From Castor canadensis (taxonomy: Eukaryota > Chordata > Mammalia > Rodentia > Castoridae), in the NCBI RefSeq assembly GCF_047511655.1, contig NC_133392.1, positions 19,358,001-19,422,000 of the forward strand: a stretch of 64,000 bases of DNA. Reading direction: 5' to 3'. Shown here piece after piece: positions 47,045 to 58,639 of this stretch (its first letter is position 1; each line of letters begins with the position of its first letter). The translations under genes were made by a program, and so were the position numbers. The notes below the pieces were generated by a model, which ran no database searches, had not been told where the DNA came from, and saw only the letters and a program-made list of their open reading frames with translations.

Positions 47045-48785
47045 CTTTTGACTGAGCAAACACATTTTCAAGAAACTGAATTTGCATGTATCATGCATCA
47101 TTTCGTGCTGCTGGGTTCAACTTCCTCAAAGAACCTACTGACCATCCCAGCCCTGCCACTGCCAGGCTATCCAGCTACTAACAGCAATTGTAGCTCAAGT
47201 CCAAGCCCACTTGTTTCACATAGGAGTATTTGTGTTCGAACTTGTCATTGAAAAAATAATCAACATACTGGATACATTTTTTGGTTCTCTTCTGTCAAAA
47301 GATATCAAGCAGAAAATAACCCAATGTCTTAAAAGAAAAGCTTAAGTCAAGGTAAGCACCATGAGACAGTGGTGAGTTTCCAGAAATTGTTTGAAAGTTT
47401 GTTAGAAACCCAGGAGGAAGAATTTGTAACACAAATGACAGAATTATCGGAAGAGATTCCCTTAATATTTGTGATATGGATCCATTTGTAATATTTTCAT
47501 TCTGCATGCAGCATTGTTAAAAGGCTAAAGAATCTTCACCTGAGTGTACAGCAGATTTTTTCAGATGAATTTGATGCACCCCAGAATCTAGTGGGAATGT
47601 CTACTATTGATGGGATTTTCACTTAGTATTCAGCACTAGCGACAACTTCCAGGTGTTGTTGGACACCTGTAGCTGCAACGAGTCCTCCTGGGGGCTCTAT
47701 AAAGCACTGGTGAACCTGTTGGTACGCTTCAAAGCTTTTTGTGTAAGTTGGTCCAACTCGGGAAATGGTCCAGACTTCTTGAAGGTAATTCTTCATAATC
47801 CCCAGCTGACACACCTGAACACATATGGCACTAGTCTCTTCCGTTCTGTGGTCAGGCACCTGTGTCAAGTGCTGCAGCATCCAATATGCAACATGGAAGA
47901 GCTGATGTTGGGGAAGTGTGACATCCCAGGTGAAGCTGTGTAGCTGTCACCTCTCTCCTTACCTGCAATGAGCTGAAGCATCTCTCCTTGGAAGAAAACC
48001 CCTGAGGAATGAAAGAATGATGCTGCCGTATGAAACACTGAAGCCTCCAAAGTGTGCCCTGGAGACACTGAAGTTACCATCTTGCCACCTCCCAAGTCCT
48101 TTGTGCAGCAAATCCCTGTCTCTCCTCAATCTGGGATCACATTTCCTGGGAGATACTGGAGTGCAGAGTTGAAGCAACCAAACTGTACCCTAAAGGAGTT
48201 ATGGCTGTCAGGCTGTTACCTCACTCCCCTTTGCTATAAGGGCCTCTCTGCTGTTGTTACTTGCAGTGAAAAAAGTAAAAACCCTGAACAGTGCAATAAA
48301 TACAAGATCCTGGTGTCAAACCATTATGTGAAGGTTGAAGCATCCTTGCTGTAAATGATTATCTTGGGCTGGATGTGTGTCAGCTCACCGCTGCCTGTTG
48401 TGAAGACCTTGCCTCAGCTCTCACTGGGCAAAACACTGAGGAGCCTGAACCTCAACTGGATTATCATGTACCATGATGGGGTGGTCATGCTATGTGAGAC
48501 TTTGGGCCACCAGGACTGTGCCCTACAGATGTTTGGGTTGGAGGAAACGCAGATGCTACAGCAAACTGTGAAGGACAGAAATCACCACCTGACCACTTCG
48601 CATCATTCTTGGTTTGAGAGGAACACAAATGAAGGATGCTTCTCTAACAGGGAACACCCAGAAATAATCTTCTCATGAAGGCATTTTCCTCAAATTGTAT
48701 GGCATGGCAACTGTGATTTCAATGTTACTCCTTCACACTGTCCTATTCTTTATTTTAAAATTCCCACCCTACTTCACAATAGAAA
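47045..48785 (+). pseudogene. NLRP-family retrocopy, 5'-truncated and broken
   Basis: NLRP proteins are intracellular NOD-like receptors with NACHT and leucine-rich repeat domains. Their genes encode each LRR on a separate exon. Here the LRR part runs without introns for about 1.1 kb. Visible motifs are QLTHLNTYG and CNMEELMLGKCDI (47653-47943), [10 protein letters not shown] (48199 onward), LTAACCEDLASAL (48384-48422) and LRSLNLNW with DGVVMLCETLGH (about 48436 onward), reaching a C-terminal stop at 48678. Upstream, 47.25-47.58 kb reads in broken frames like the segment between NACHT and the LRRs ('RLKNLHLSV' near 47.53 kb). The frame shifts at about 47.94, 48.00, between about 48.05 and 48.17, and near 48.3 kb. 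PYD and most of NACHT are absent. It sits inside an ancient L1 and is followed by a short A-rich stretch. I cannot say which NLRP gene is the parent. Confidence 0.88.
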
Positions 48786-49444
48786 AAAAGAAATTGTACT
48801 TTAAAACATTCTGATAAGGAAAACTCCAAGCCCAGATGGCTTCACTACTGAATTCTATCATTTAAGAAACAAAGACAAGCAGCTTACAGAAACACTTCCC
48901 GAAAATAGATGGAAGATAATATATTTCCAAGCCACTCCATGACACCAGCATTACCCTAATTTTAAAAAATCTGGCAAAGATAGTTCTGGAAAAAATATTA
49001 CAGAGCAATATTTTTGGCAATATAGGCACAAAATCTTTAACAAAATACTGGCAAATCTAATACATAAAATATAAATATGGTAATACATCATGGCCACACT
49101 GGTATTATCTCAGAAATACAAGGTGGGTTCAAATTTTGGAAATCAATCAATGTAGTTCACTACATTGATAGAAGAAAAGAGAAAGATGAACTCAAATGGT
49201 AACGAAAAAAACATTTAACAAACTCAACATTGATTCATGATAAGAGCATTCAGTAAGTTAAGGGGAAAGAGGAACTTCCTCAACTTCATATAAAGGAACA
49301 GTGAAAAACCTACAACTTACTTACATTATATTTTAATGATAAAAGACAATGTTTTTTACCTAAGACTAGCAATAAGTGAAAATTTCTGTTCTCATTAGTT
49401 CTACTCCAGCTCTATATGGAAGGTCCCATCAAATGCAATAGGCA

Positions 49445-49545
49445 AAAAAAAGGGAAGGAATGATGGAAGAAAAGAAGAGAGGGAGGGAGGGAGGGAAGAA
49501 GACAGGGAGGGAGAGAAGAGAGGGAAGGAAGGAGGAAAGTCCCAC
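49445..49545. repeat. GGGA/GAAG purine tract
   Basis: About 100 bp of nearly pure purines with runs such as gagggagggagggaggg, inside ancient L1 sequence. Confidence 0.92.
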
Positions 49546-50280
49546 ACTTACCTCATACCATTATGCATAGACCTAAATACAAAAGCTAAAGCTATATAAC
49601 TTCTTGGGGGAAAAATACAAACGTCTATGACTTTGAATTACTCAAGATTTTCTAGATAGGGCACAAAAAAAGCAAGAACCATAAAATAAAATATGTGACA
49701 TATTGGACTTCACAAAAATGCATAACATCTATTCTCCAAAAGACTGTTATAACAATTAAAGAAAAGTAACACACTGAGTGAAAATGTTTGAAAAACATAT
49801 ATCTGAAAAAAGATGGGAATACAGAATATATAAAGAGCTCTCAGAATTCAATAATAAGAAATAAGCAATAAAAAGTGAGCAAAAGATTGGAACAGACACA
49901 TCACTGAAAAATGTGAACAAATGGCTAATAGCTGTGAGCTGTTCATATCACTCACTATGTAACTAAAATTGAAAGGACTGACAACACCCACTGCTGGTGA
50001 GGGTGGAGAGCAACTTGAATTCTCATCTGTTCCTGGTAGAAGCAAAGAGTGGAGCAGCAACTTTAGAAAAAAAACTCGCCAAACAACCCAACAACCCCTC
50101 TACTCATATTTTATCTAAGCAAAATGAAAGTTTTTGTATGCCTACATAAAAGCCCATATGGAAACATTCATAGCATAATAGATAAGAGCTGCTGACAACC
50201 CCAAACCTGCCTTCATCTAGTGCATGGATAACAAATCTTAGTGCAGTAGACCAACACATGGAAGGGTTACTTAGAAAACT

Positions 50281-50497
50281 TTTTTTTTGGCAGCCCTGGA
50301 ACTTGAACTTAGGGCCTCATGCTTGCTAGGCAGGTATTCGGCCATTTGAAGCACTCTGTCAGCCCTTTTTTGTGTTGGGTATTTTTGAGATAGGGTCTCA
50401 GGAACTATTTTCCCAGGCCAACCTCAAACCACAATCCTCCTGATCTCTGCCTCCCAAGTAGCTAGGATTACAGGTATGCACCCCAGTACCTGACTAG
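50281..50497 (-). mobile_element. B1+ID composite SINE, antisense
   Basis: The ID complement is 'ggcagccctggaacttgaacttagggcctcatgcttgctaggcaggtattcggcc...ctctgtcagccc'. The B1-like complement is 'gagatagggtctcaggaactattttcccaggccaacctc...cccaagtagctaggattacagg'. It splits the ancient L1 just before its 3' UTR. Confidence 0.9.
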
Positions 50498-50850
50498 AAA
50501 CCATTTTAAAAACTACTGATACATACAACACGAGTAACTCTCAAAAGCATTAAATCAAGGGGAAAGGTCAGACACAAAGCCTCCATACTGTGTGACTCCA
50601 CTTATATTTAGGCCCACAAAAGAAAAACCTAAAGAGACAAAAAACAAACAGGTCAATGGTTTTCGAGGTAGAGCTTGTGGAGAGGGTCGGGCTGCAAAGG
50701 AACACAGGGAACTTTGGAGGGTAATGAAAATGTCCCATGCGTCTATTGTAATGGAGACTGTATGACTGCACTTTGTCAAAACTCTTAAGACTGTAAGATC
50801 TAAAGTGTTAAATTTTATTTTATATAAAGTATGCTTCAAGAGGCTTGATG

Positions 50851-51520
50851 TTTAAAACTGTGATGGAGTTTGCCAGGTGTATTAAATATAAATGTCACTA
50901 GTTAACAACAAATAACATAAATGTGGACAAGCCTTCTCCTGCTTAGAACTCTTGAACCATCTGAATTATGAACCTCTGGGCCAACACTCACCTTGGGGCC
51001 CCAGCATCATTAAATTGGGCAAAGCAATTTGCTGCCTGCAAAAACCTCTATGCTCTCCCCCTCTTAAAGAGGCCTAGAACATCCATATTTCTCCATGACA
51101 TTTACTAATCTACTGAGTACCATGCTAACTGTAAATAAATCACAAGTGTATGGACTGGAATGCTCCTTGAAACAGAGACTGACATTTAAAAGCAAGCAGG
51201 ACAAAATTGAAAAGAAATTTACTTAGCAACCGAACAATGGAATAATATGCCAGAAAACAGTCAGGTCCTTTCACAGACCCCAGCTCATCCTGGCCAAGAG
51301 GAGACCAGGCAGCAGAAGTCTCTCATTGGGGATGACAATGATGATAACGATGGTGACAACAATATCAGCACCAGCAGCAGCACAGGTCTGGGGTGCCCTG
51401 AGCAGTCAGGAGACTGCAGCTATGAGTTTTGTACAGTCTCATTCAGATGCAAGACAGACTCATGATTAGCACTTTAATCATCCCACTCCACAAGAAGGAT
51501 CAGACACAAGATGCTAATAT
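50851..51520. other. Unassigned non-coding DNA
   Basis: No gene or repeat recognised. A 72-codon frame at 51247-51465 with an acidic D/N-rich stretch comes from a GAT/GAC-rich run and has no family resemblance. Confidence 0.4.
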
Positions 51521-51534
51521 GATGCTCAAGTTCT
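51521..51534. repeat. Target-site duplication, left copy (14 bp)
   Basis: gatgctcaagttct is repeated exactly at 52299-52312, flanking an insert of 764 bp. Confidence 0.85.
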
Positions 51535-52298
51535 GCAAGCAGTTGATGTGCCCACTGTAGAGGAGCGAATAAAGTAATCTTAAACTGGCAGAGGCCACTA
51601 TGGGAAGGGAACCAGGAAGTAGTGAAGAGGTCTGGTAGAGATGAACCAATGTGGGTTGCAATACACTTGTGCATGGAAGCAATGATAGAAATCACTCTGT
51701 ATGGCTACCCTTATCTCAAACTAGCAAAAGTGCTATGTCTCTCTTATTTTCTCTTCAACAAAATTGGAGAAGAGAGCAGAGCAAGGTTCTGCCTGGCAGC
51801 AAGGGAGGGGGGCGGGGAGGGAGGTGACCCAAGCAATGTATACACATATGAATAAATGTTTAAACAATAAAAAGGAAAGTTTTAACATGAGAGTTTCAAT
51901 TTTCAAGACAATCTACAAATTCAGTAAATCCCAATAAAATTTCCAACAGAAACATTTCAGTGCAACTAACAACATATTCTAGTCTTTATTTGGAAAAGAA
52001 AATTCATGACAACTGTTTTAATGGGAAATATGAAAGACATTAAACTAGTTCTAAAAGTTTAGTAGTATATTCTAAATCTGGAGTTATTAAATTAGTGGGA
52101 TATTATTACAGGAATAAATTAACAGGTAAAAGGAATGTCATAGATAGTATTAAACTAGACTTAAGTATGGTTAAAAACACTCAAATTAATGGGGGGAATA
52201 AAAGATTGTAATGAATGTCGGGAATATTGGCTATTTTTTTGGATAAAAAGATTGAATGTTATCACATACTAATAAAAATGTTTAAAATTTTTTTAAAA
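51535..52298 (+). mobile_element. L1 3' end plus extra 3' sequence in one insertion
   Basis: The first part, to about 51878, is the young-type L1 3' UTR. It has 'tgtatggctacccttatctcaaactagcaaaa', 'ttcaacaaaattggagaagagagcag', a G-rich purine tract and the terminal 'gtatacacatatgaataaatg'. This matches 60.28-60.50 kb. A further 420 bp follow before an A-rich end ('actaataaaaatgtttaaaa...ttttaaaa'). One 14-bp duplication encloses everything. The extra part shows only faint L1 ORF2-like character near 51.9-52.0 kb. Confidence 0.7.
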
Positions 52299-52312
52299 GA
52301 TGCTCAAGTTCT
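52299..52312. repeat. Target-site duplication, right copy (14 bp)
   Basis: Exact copy of 51521-51534, directly after an A/T-rich tail. Confidence 0.85.
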
Positions 52313-52565
52313 CACAGCTTATGAGCAGCAAATTTGGGCTTAACAATCAATGTGTCATGGGTTATTATTACAGCAAAACAGAATCTACTCTAAGTAATAC
52401 AAGTAGATAAAACCACTTCCCTTTTGCCCCCAAAGGTATGTGCATGCATTAGCTGAGTTAATCATAATGGGTTCTAGGTCTTAATCAAATCTTTTTCAGG
52501 TTTGGTATTTCTAGTCCGAAGTATCCTAGTATTTAGAGTTGGCCATGACATATTTCCTCCCTGCT

Positions 52566-52570
52566 ACACA

Positions 52571-52623
<53 letters not shown>
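52566..52623. repeat. (CA)n microsatellite
   Basis: About 28 CA dinucleotides with one CATA interruption near the start. Confidence 0.98.
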
Positions 52624-52625
<2 letters not shown>

Positions 52626-52921
52626 ACCCTTCTCTACTCAATTGTGCCATTTTAGCAAGGACCTGGCAATCTACCTTTCTTGCTACATTGGTTGAAAGTC
52701 ACTTTGCAGAGCCACAGAAAGGATTTAACATAAAAGGACTATCAAGAGAGCAACCTCTTCCATTTTGCACTATGTAGCTGAAGAGGGGAAAGTACAAACA
52801 GACGAGACATGGATGGCTGAACCAGAAAAAGCCACACAGATAGAGGGGATAAGTGAGACAAGCTCAGAACTCAGACAGAGAAAGAAATAAAGCTGTAGAT
52901 CTTAAGAAATTTTCCAATCAG

Positions 52922-53020
52922 GCCAGGCATGGTTGTACACATGTGTAATTCCAGCATTTGGGAGGCAGGGTCAATAAGATCAGAATTTGAGGCCAGCCTA
53001 GGCTACAGAGTGAGACCTGT
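52922..53020 (+). mobile_element. B1 SINE monomer
   Basis: 'gccaggcatggttgtacacatgtgtaattccagcatttgggaggcagg...gaggccagcctaggctacagagtgagacc' is a clear B1 (7SL-derived) body with A and B box positions. Its tail has become a long purine tract. Confidence 0.92.
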
Positions 53021-53188
53021 TGGGAAGGAAGGGGGAAGAAAGGAGAGGGAAGATGGAAGGAAGGGAAGGAGGAAGGAAGGAAAGGAGAAAGAGAGAGAGA
53101 GAGAGAGAGAGAAAATGAAGGGAGAGAGGGGGGAAGGAAGGAAGGAAGGAAGGAAGAAAGGAAGGAAAGAAAGAAGAGGAAGAAACAA
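53021..53188. repeat. GGAA/GA purine tract
   Basis: About 165 bp of almost pure purine: (GGAA)n, (GA)n and (GGAAG)n, grown from the B1 tail. The 145-codon plus frame through it is a repeat artefact. Confidence 0.95.
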
Positions 53189-53227
53189 TTCTAATCAGGA
53201 AAATCATCAGATGTTCCCCAACCAGGC

Positions 53228-53350
53228 TGTCTATCAGAATCTCCCAATTGTTAAAATGCCAGTTCCTGAGCCCTATTACAGATCTCTTGAATCCAAATCC
53301 ACTTCTTTAAGTGTGAACAGGGAAAATAACATTTACAAGTCTGCAGGATT
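53228..53350 (+). mobile_element. MER5-type (hAT) DNA transposon relic
   Basis: 'tatcagaatctcccaattgttaaaatgccagttcctgagccctattacagatctcttgaatcc' and then 'gcaggatttcaaataacc' follow the MER5 order. Confidence 0.7.
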
Positions 53351-53379
53351 TCAAATAACCAGTTAGATCAGAGAGCCAC

Positions 53380-56300
53380 CAACCGACTACATGACCCCTT
53401 CTAGTTTTGAAATCTGTAAGTAAAGCCAGAAATACCAGGGATCCATGGCACAGGTCTGAGAATGGATACTAGAACATGTGCTCAAGTGAACATGTGCTCA
53501 CTGGGCAAACCAAGGAGAGGCTGTGAAGAGTGAAGTCTTTGAAGGAAGGACAACCCTGAGGCCGGGATTAGACATGAGGGTGAACTTCTGGGCAATGTAG
53601 ATAATCTACCAAAAACTGAGTTAGGCAACATGCGGTGTGTAAGCTGCATTTCTTCAAAAAGCCACATTCTTGTATCTCAAGATAGGGTTGGCTTCATGCG
53701 TATATGACCAATGACCTACTGTCACTGCTTTGAACTTCTCAACCATTTTCACTTTGAACATGTTTTGTAAGTGAAATCTGATGAGACAGTGACGCCATGA
53801 ATGAATGCTGAGGAGACTTACCAGGCAACAGTGTGTGAAGGCTCCAGTCTCTGGGCCAAGCAATTGGCCTGGCAAACCAGAGGCAGCCCAGCATGCCAGG
53901 GGGCCCTAGAGGTAAGCCAGGGCCAGGACCTGAGCCCAGATTGCTGGTGGCAATGGCAGCAATAACAGAAAAACCGTGGAAGTGGCCCCTCAATGGGAAG
54001 GTGGCCTGTCCGCCAGTCCTTGGAGCCCCTCCCTAAGGCATCCTTGTAACCATTAACTCTCCAAACCCAATGCCAGGACAGGAACTGTGGTATTCAGCAG
54101 CAAACTTTGTTAATAAGTTATTACAAAACAAAAATGGAAATATGGGCATTGCAATATAAAGTATTTCCAAGAGCTATCAGAATTCTTCAGTTTAGAATCT
54201 CCAGTTTTGAAAACTCATACAACAGTGCAAGGCAAATATCCCCAAGTTTGGAAATAAAAATTAAATTTAAATACTGTCACATTCAATAGAAAAGAATACA
54301 CTTTCATATAAAGCTTTTGGTGAAGCAGTTATTAGTAAGAAACAATTTTTTTGAAAACGAAATTACTAAAAGTTTGACAAATTTTGATAACCTAATTAAT
54401 TAATTTTCCAAAGAAGGGCAGAAAAGTATTATAGTCAATAAGCTATATATTAATGAAGTATTATTTTGATTGCATTACATATTATGATATCTTATTTTTT
54501 ACTGCTTATAAGTTTTTGTTGTTAGTTATGTATCACAATTACAACTTTATGAGTAACATTATTAAAAATCATAAATATTACATCTTATACATAATATATT
54601 TTTAAAGGAAATACCTTCACCTGTACTTTTTCTGGTATTGGAGTGAGGAGTTCCACACTTTGAATTTTCACTGTGCCATGGCTTAGTTGGAAACTTCTGG
54701 ATATGTCTGGGCTCTCCATCTTGACAAAGGTTTTGATTATTTTATCAAGTAGATGTGAGTCCAGTGTATCTCAGAACCCAGGGAGTAGGACCAGCAGCTG
54801 CATACTCAGTGTCTACATTTGTAGGCATTCTGAGACATCCTTGACTTTGGATTTCTCCTTTTGCACCAGGGCCCTCATTTTGTGAAACAGAAAGAAATAT
54901 ATTTCAAGCTTTCACTCAATGATTCATAAAACCAACATCTTTAAATAAAAACATGGCAAGGAATGAAGATGCATCAATCTTTTTTGAAGTTGGGCCAGTG
55001 TTTCCAAATGCAAAATACACCACAGCTCAGGGTCCCCTGGCTTTGTAGATAAACAACAAGATGACCTTTCTATGTCAGGAGGAGCAGTGAAAATTCCATT
55101 TCCTTGTGGAATGTTGAGTTTGGAACCAAGTTTTTCTGTATTTCTTCTCAAGACAACAGCCCACAAAATGTCCCAATAATGCAAATTATAGGATTCCTGT
55201 GTGCAGTCCAGATGTCCAAACAGTGATTTTACTTTTTTTCCAAACAAAATATTACAAATCCATGCTTAGAAACTATTCCTCACAGGCGTGGAAATCCCTC
55301 CTTTCCCTATAGTGCTGCCCCACAGGCTCCTGGGAGATGACGCTCTGCCTAATTACTAGGTACACCAAAAGCAGATTTGTCGTAACTCCTCCTACCCATT
55401 TCAGAATGGACTGAAGCCATTTCTCTGAATTCCTTCCCCGGGGGACATCAATTTTCCCCAACATAGAAAAATACAGAATTGTTCATTCTCTACAAAACTT
55501 CCAATCCACTTTCTCTTCTTTCACTATTCCCAAACATTCTCAAGGAAAAAAAAAGTCACGTTTCCCAGGCCCCACCAGCCTGGGGATAAAACCAGAGTGG
55601 CTGTTAAGAGTCATGTTCCCACCCTCCTCAAAAAAAAATCCACTACCCACGCCAACTCTAACATTCAGGGGGGTTCTGGTGATTATTCTCTTTACAGGAT
55701 TGCTTTAAATAACAACTCTTCAGGGTGAATTTAAAATAGAACTTGAGTCGCAAAATTTTGGTTTACATGCAACCTTCCAAGAAGAGGTCAAGTGCATGCA
55801 ACGAAGTCTACTCAATCATGTTGCTTTTACTCTCTCCTAAGATACTTAGTTCGACAGTAAACAATGACCAAATAATACACTTTTTAAAATCTTTGTTGGG
55901 TTCTATTTAATTTGCTTTTTAAATAACCTTGATTATAAAAGCTCTCTATTAGAGAGATCTCTGTCAAACCATCTGATAGGAAAGGAGAGAGAATGACAGA
56001 GACTGAAAGAGACAGAGAAAAAGAGACAGAGAAATGACCTTGACTTTGATCTTGAGGACATGAAAAGTGGATAGAAGTGAATTAAATGACTGTGTGTCTT
56101 TCTTTGACTCCACAATGGAGTCGGAACTTTGACACTTATCCTATCCACATCTGCATCAGCACTCACTGCAATCCCGCTGGACCAATACCACTGAAGCAGT
56201 GGTGAGAGGCGGTGTTCCACACTGCCTCATTACACAACAGCAATGATTCTGCAAGTGTTAAAGGTACAAAGTCCATCTTTAAAGTTGCCCAATCTGGCAT

Positions 56301-57035
56301 CTAGTTGGACGCTAGATTGGTAACAAGTACAGTCACACCATGCAACCAGACACAGGAATAGTGCTTGAGCCAGAATAGCCATACAATACCTCTTCATAGG
56401 ATGAGCAAGTAAGTAGGGGTGATTCTAAAGAGCTCATCAGCTCACTGAAGATATAACAAACATGGACAAAATTGAATGTGAAGAGCATCAAATGAGTGGG
56501 CCAGATGAGAGCCAGATTGATTCAGGGGAGAGAGAGCTGAGAAGGTAGCTCAGGAGGGGAAGATGAGGAACTCCACCATGGGCAAATGAAGGCAGACCTT
56601 CATTTTTCCCCAACAGACTGGGGGTGGGGATGAAGATGGTGTCTGCACCACACTGAGGATGATCTCAGGCATGGCAGCATTTTACAGACACCAAACAAGT
56701 GGTTCTACTGATGGCAGTTTCCCTCAGGATTATAAACTCCTATTCACCTTCAATACCTGAGCCTCCTGAAGTCCAGAAGGCACAAGAAAGTCATGATGAA
56801 ATTGTTGATGTTGTAAAGAGTGGGAAACACAGGCAACACGGAACACCATCTGCAGCAATGCCATTCCTGCTGATTCACCACTGGGGAAAAGAGGGATCCA
56901 ACCCAAAAGAAAGGAGCTTTCATTCCCATTCCACTCTTGGGTAAAGGAGTCTACAAATGGAGTACAAGTGGCACCAGTGGCCTGGTAGCCCTAGAAGATC
57001 CATGAGTAGCTGGAGGCTGAACCTTCTGCCTCCTT
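53380..57035. other. Unassigned non-coding DNA, 3.6 kb
   Basis: No gene recognised. Two adjacent minus frames (55273-55464 and 54924-55247, 63 and 107 codons) caught my eye but show no domain I can name. 54.1-54.6 kb is AT-rich. 55.97-56.05 kb has a GA-rich run. Old transposon relics are likely but not nameable by eye. Confidence 0.4.
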
Positions 57036-57329
57036 TTTCTAGGCAAAAAGTTACTCTATCCCTCAGTAATATAGTAATTCTGTGGTACCCATGGGGGGCT
57101 GGTTTCAGGACCCCCTCCTATTCCAAAATCCATGGATGCTCAGTCTCTTATATACATGGCACGGCACTTACCTAGAACTTATGCACAGCTCCCGTGTACT
57201 TGAAATCACTTCTACTATACCTATATTACCTAGTACAGTGTAAATGCTATGGAAATAGTTGTTACATTGAATTGTTTACGGAAAAGTGACAAGAACAAGT
57301 CTGCATACATTCCGTACACAAGTAATTTT

Positions 57330-57566
57330 TTTTCCTGTTCTGTTTTCTTCCCCCAGCACTTGGGGAATGAACTCAGGGCCTCCTGCTTGCAGGGAAAGTA
57401 CTTTACCACTTGAGCCAAACTTCTCAGTCCTTTTGCTTTCAGTTTTTGGTTTTTTTTTCCAAATAGGATCTCACTTTTAACTTGGCTCAGGCTGGCCTTA
57501 AACCACCATCCCATCTCCCTTTCCTGAATATCTGGGATTATAGGCATGTACCATCATGCCTAGCCC
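57330..57566 (-). mobile_element. B1+ID composite SINE, antisense
   Basis: The ID complement is 'cagcacttggggaatgaactcagggcctcctgcttgcagggaaagtac...gccaaacttctcagtcc'. The B1-like complement is 'aataggatctcacttttaacttggctcaggctggcc...gggattataggcatg'. ttttcctg on both sides (about 57329 and 57567) looks like a short target-site duplication. Confidence 0.88.
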
Positions 57567-57583
57567 TTTTCCTGAATATTTTT

Positions 57584-57887
57584 ATGGATTGTCTCTTTAG
57601 TTTTTTATTTTTTTACTATCTTATTATTGTTGTACTGGGGACCATTGTGACATTTACAAAAATATAAGTGACCTTTACATTACAATAAATCATAGTTGAA
57701 TTCACCCCCTCCGTCATTCCGCTTTATCCCCCTCCCCCATTCCTGGAATAATTTCAACAGGTGTCATTTTTCCATTGTTAAACACAAGTATGTAATATTT
57801 CCATCATATTCACACTCCTACACCTTTTCCTTGCGTCCTCCCCACTCCTGCTGGTACCAATCCCCAGACAGGACCTGTTTTACCTTC
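57584..57887 (-). mobile_element. LINE-1 3' UTR insertion, antisense
   Basis: It is the complement of the older L1 3' UTR seen at 28.74-29.02 kb: 'attgttgtactggggaccattgtgac', 'aatcatagttgaattcaccccctcc', 'cctggaataatttcaacaggtgtcatttttcc', 'ccagacaggacctgt'. It is flanked by an exact 14-bp duplication tcctgaatattttt (57570-57583 and 57888-57901) that belongs to the Tigger element. Confidence 0.88.
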
Positions 57888-57944
57888 TCCTGAATATTTT
57901 TGATCTGCAATTGATAAAATCCACAGGATCAATTGTATGAAATT

Positions 57945-58490
57945 GCTCTCTGCCTTTCTTTTCCCCTCTTTCTGCTTTAGTAGCTACAAATCGTTTTAAA
58001 TGAATCGTTTTTAAAGATTTCTGTGTTAAGCACTAGCCAAGCAAACAATTCATTCATTAGAAATGTCTCTAAGTAGCAACCATGTTGCCCACACCAGCCA
58101 CAGACACTTAAATGTATTCTCCCCCCCAAACCACGAGGACACGCAAAATATCTTCATGTGAAAACCTCATGTGTGCACCCAAAGTCAGCATGACTCATGT
58201 TATGCCTTGCTGAATTTGACCATTTGTTTATTATGGTAAACAATACTAGGAAACTGTACCATCCCTACTTGTTTCTGTCGCTCTATAGTCCACACAGTGT
58301 GAAATTGAAAGGCAGGGAGTTTCTTCCACCCAGTGAAGAAATACTGGCTCCCACTTTCAAACAGAGATTTAGAAAACAGCTATTTTATGGTCTCAGTTTT
58401 CTTCATTATCAGGCTTTTCTTTTGGTGTCTTTGCATAATGTAAATACAGACTGGGAAGCAATGTGGAGGATTGATCAGCCTTACACTTTA
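57945..58490. other. Unassigned non-coding DNA
   Basis: No gene or repeat recognised. The 107-codon frame at 58197-58520 has no domain and runs into a SINE tail. Confidence 0.4.
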
Positions 58491-58499
58491 CCTGATTTT

Positions 58500-58632
58500 T
58501 TTTTAATTTTTTTTTTTTAAGAAGGCATCTCCTTATGCGGCCCAGGCTGGTCTCAGAGTCCTGAGCTCAAGCGACCCTCCTGTCTCAGCTTCCCAAGGGA
58601 CTGCAGGTATCCACCATCACACACGGCTGCCC
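58500..58632 (-). mobile_element. B1/7SL-like SINE monomer, antisense
   Basis: 'gaaggcatctccttatgcggcccaggctggtctcagagtcctgagctcaagcgaccctcctgtctcagcttcccaagggactgcagg' follows the complement of a 7SL-derived monomer closely. It has no ID half. Confidence 0.82.
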
Positions 58633-58639
58633 TTATAGA

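Larger units (their letters stand above)
44690..50850 (+). mobile_element. Second ancient LINE-1 (L1M-like) host, interrupted
   Basis: Diverged sense L1 sequence runs in order. Endonuclease region is at about 45.3-46.25 kb and the linker to reverse transcriptase at 46.19-46.29 and 46.74-46.80 kb. The reverse transcriptase resumes at 48.79 kb ('aaaactccaagcccagatggcttcactactgaattctatc'). The C-terminal domain runs to about 50.25 kb, and the 3' UTR lies at 50.5-50.85 kb ('atactgtgtgactccacttatattt...cagggaactttggagggtaatgaaaatg'). It is interrupted by an inverted L1 fragment, an L1 3' end, a SINE, the NLRP retrocopy, a purine tract and another SINE. Confidence 0.75.
57040..57940 (+). mobile_element. 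Tigger-type DNA transposon relic, interrupted twice
   Basis: The left part (57040-57325) has 'gtggtacccatggggggctggtttcaggacccc', 'tccaaaatccatggatgctcagtct', 'acttatgcacagctcccgtgtacttgaaatcac' and 'acctagtacagtgtaaatgctatggaaatagttgttacattgaattgttta'. The right end is 'cctgaatatttttgatctgcaattgataaaatccac'. This is the order of a pogo-like Tigger non-autonomous element. A SINE and an L1 3' end interrupt it. No transposase sequence. Confidence 0.82.

Noticed and set aside
52929..53366. 145-codon plus-strand frame
   Set aside because: It is an R/E/K/G repeat translation of the GGAA purine tract behind a B1 SINE and ends in a MER5 relic.
54924..55464. Adjacent minus-strand frames resembling a broken protein (possible retrocopy)
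   Set aside because: I read through all the linking sequence but recognised no family, and the frames are separated by stops. A translated search could revisit it.
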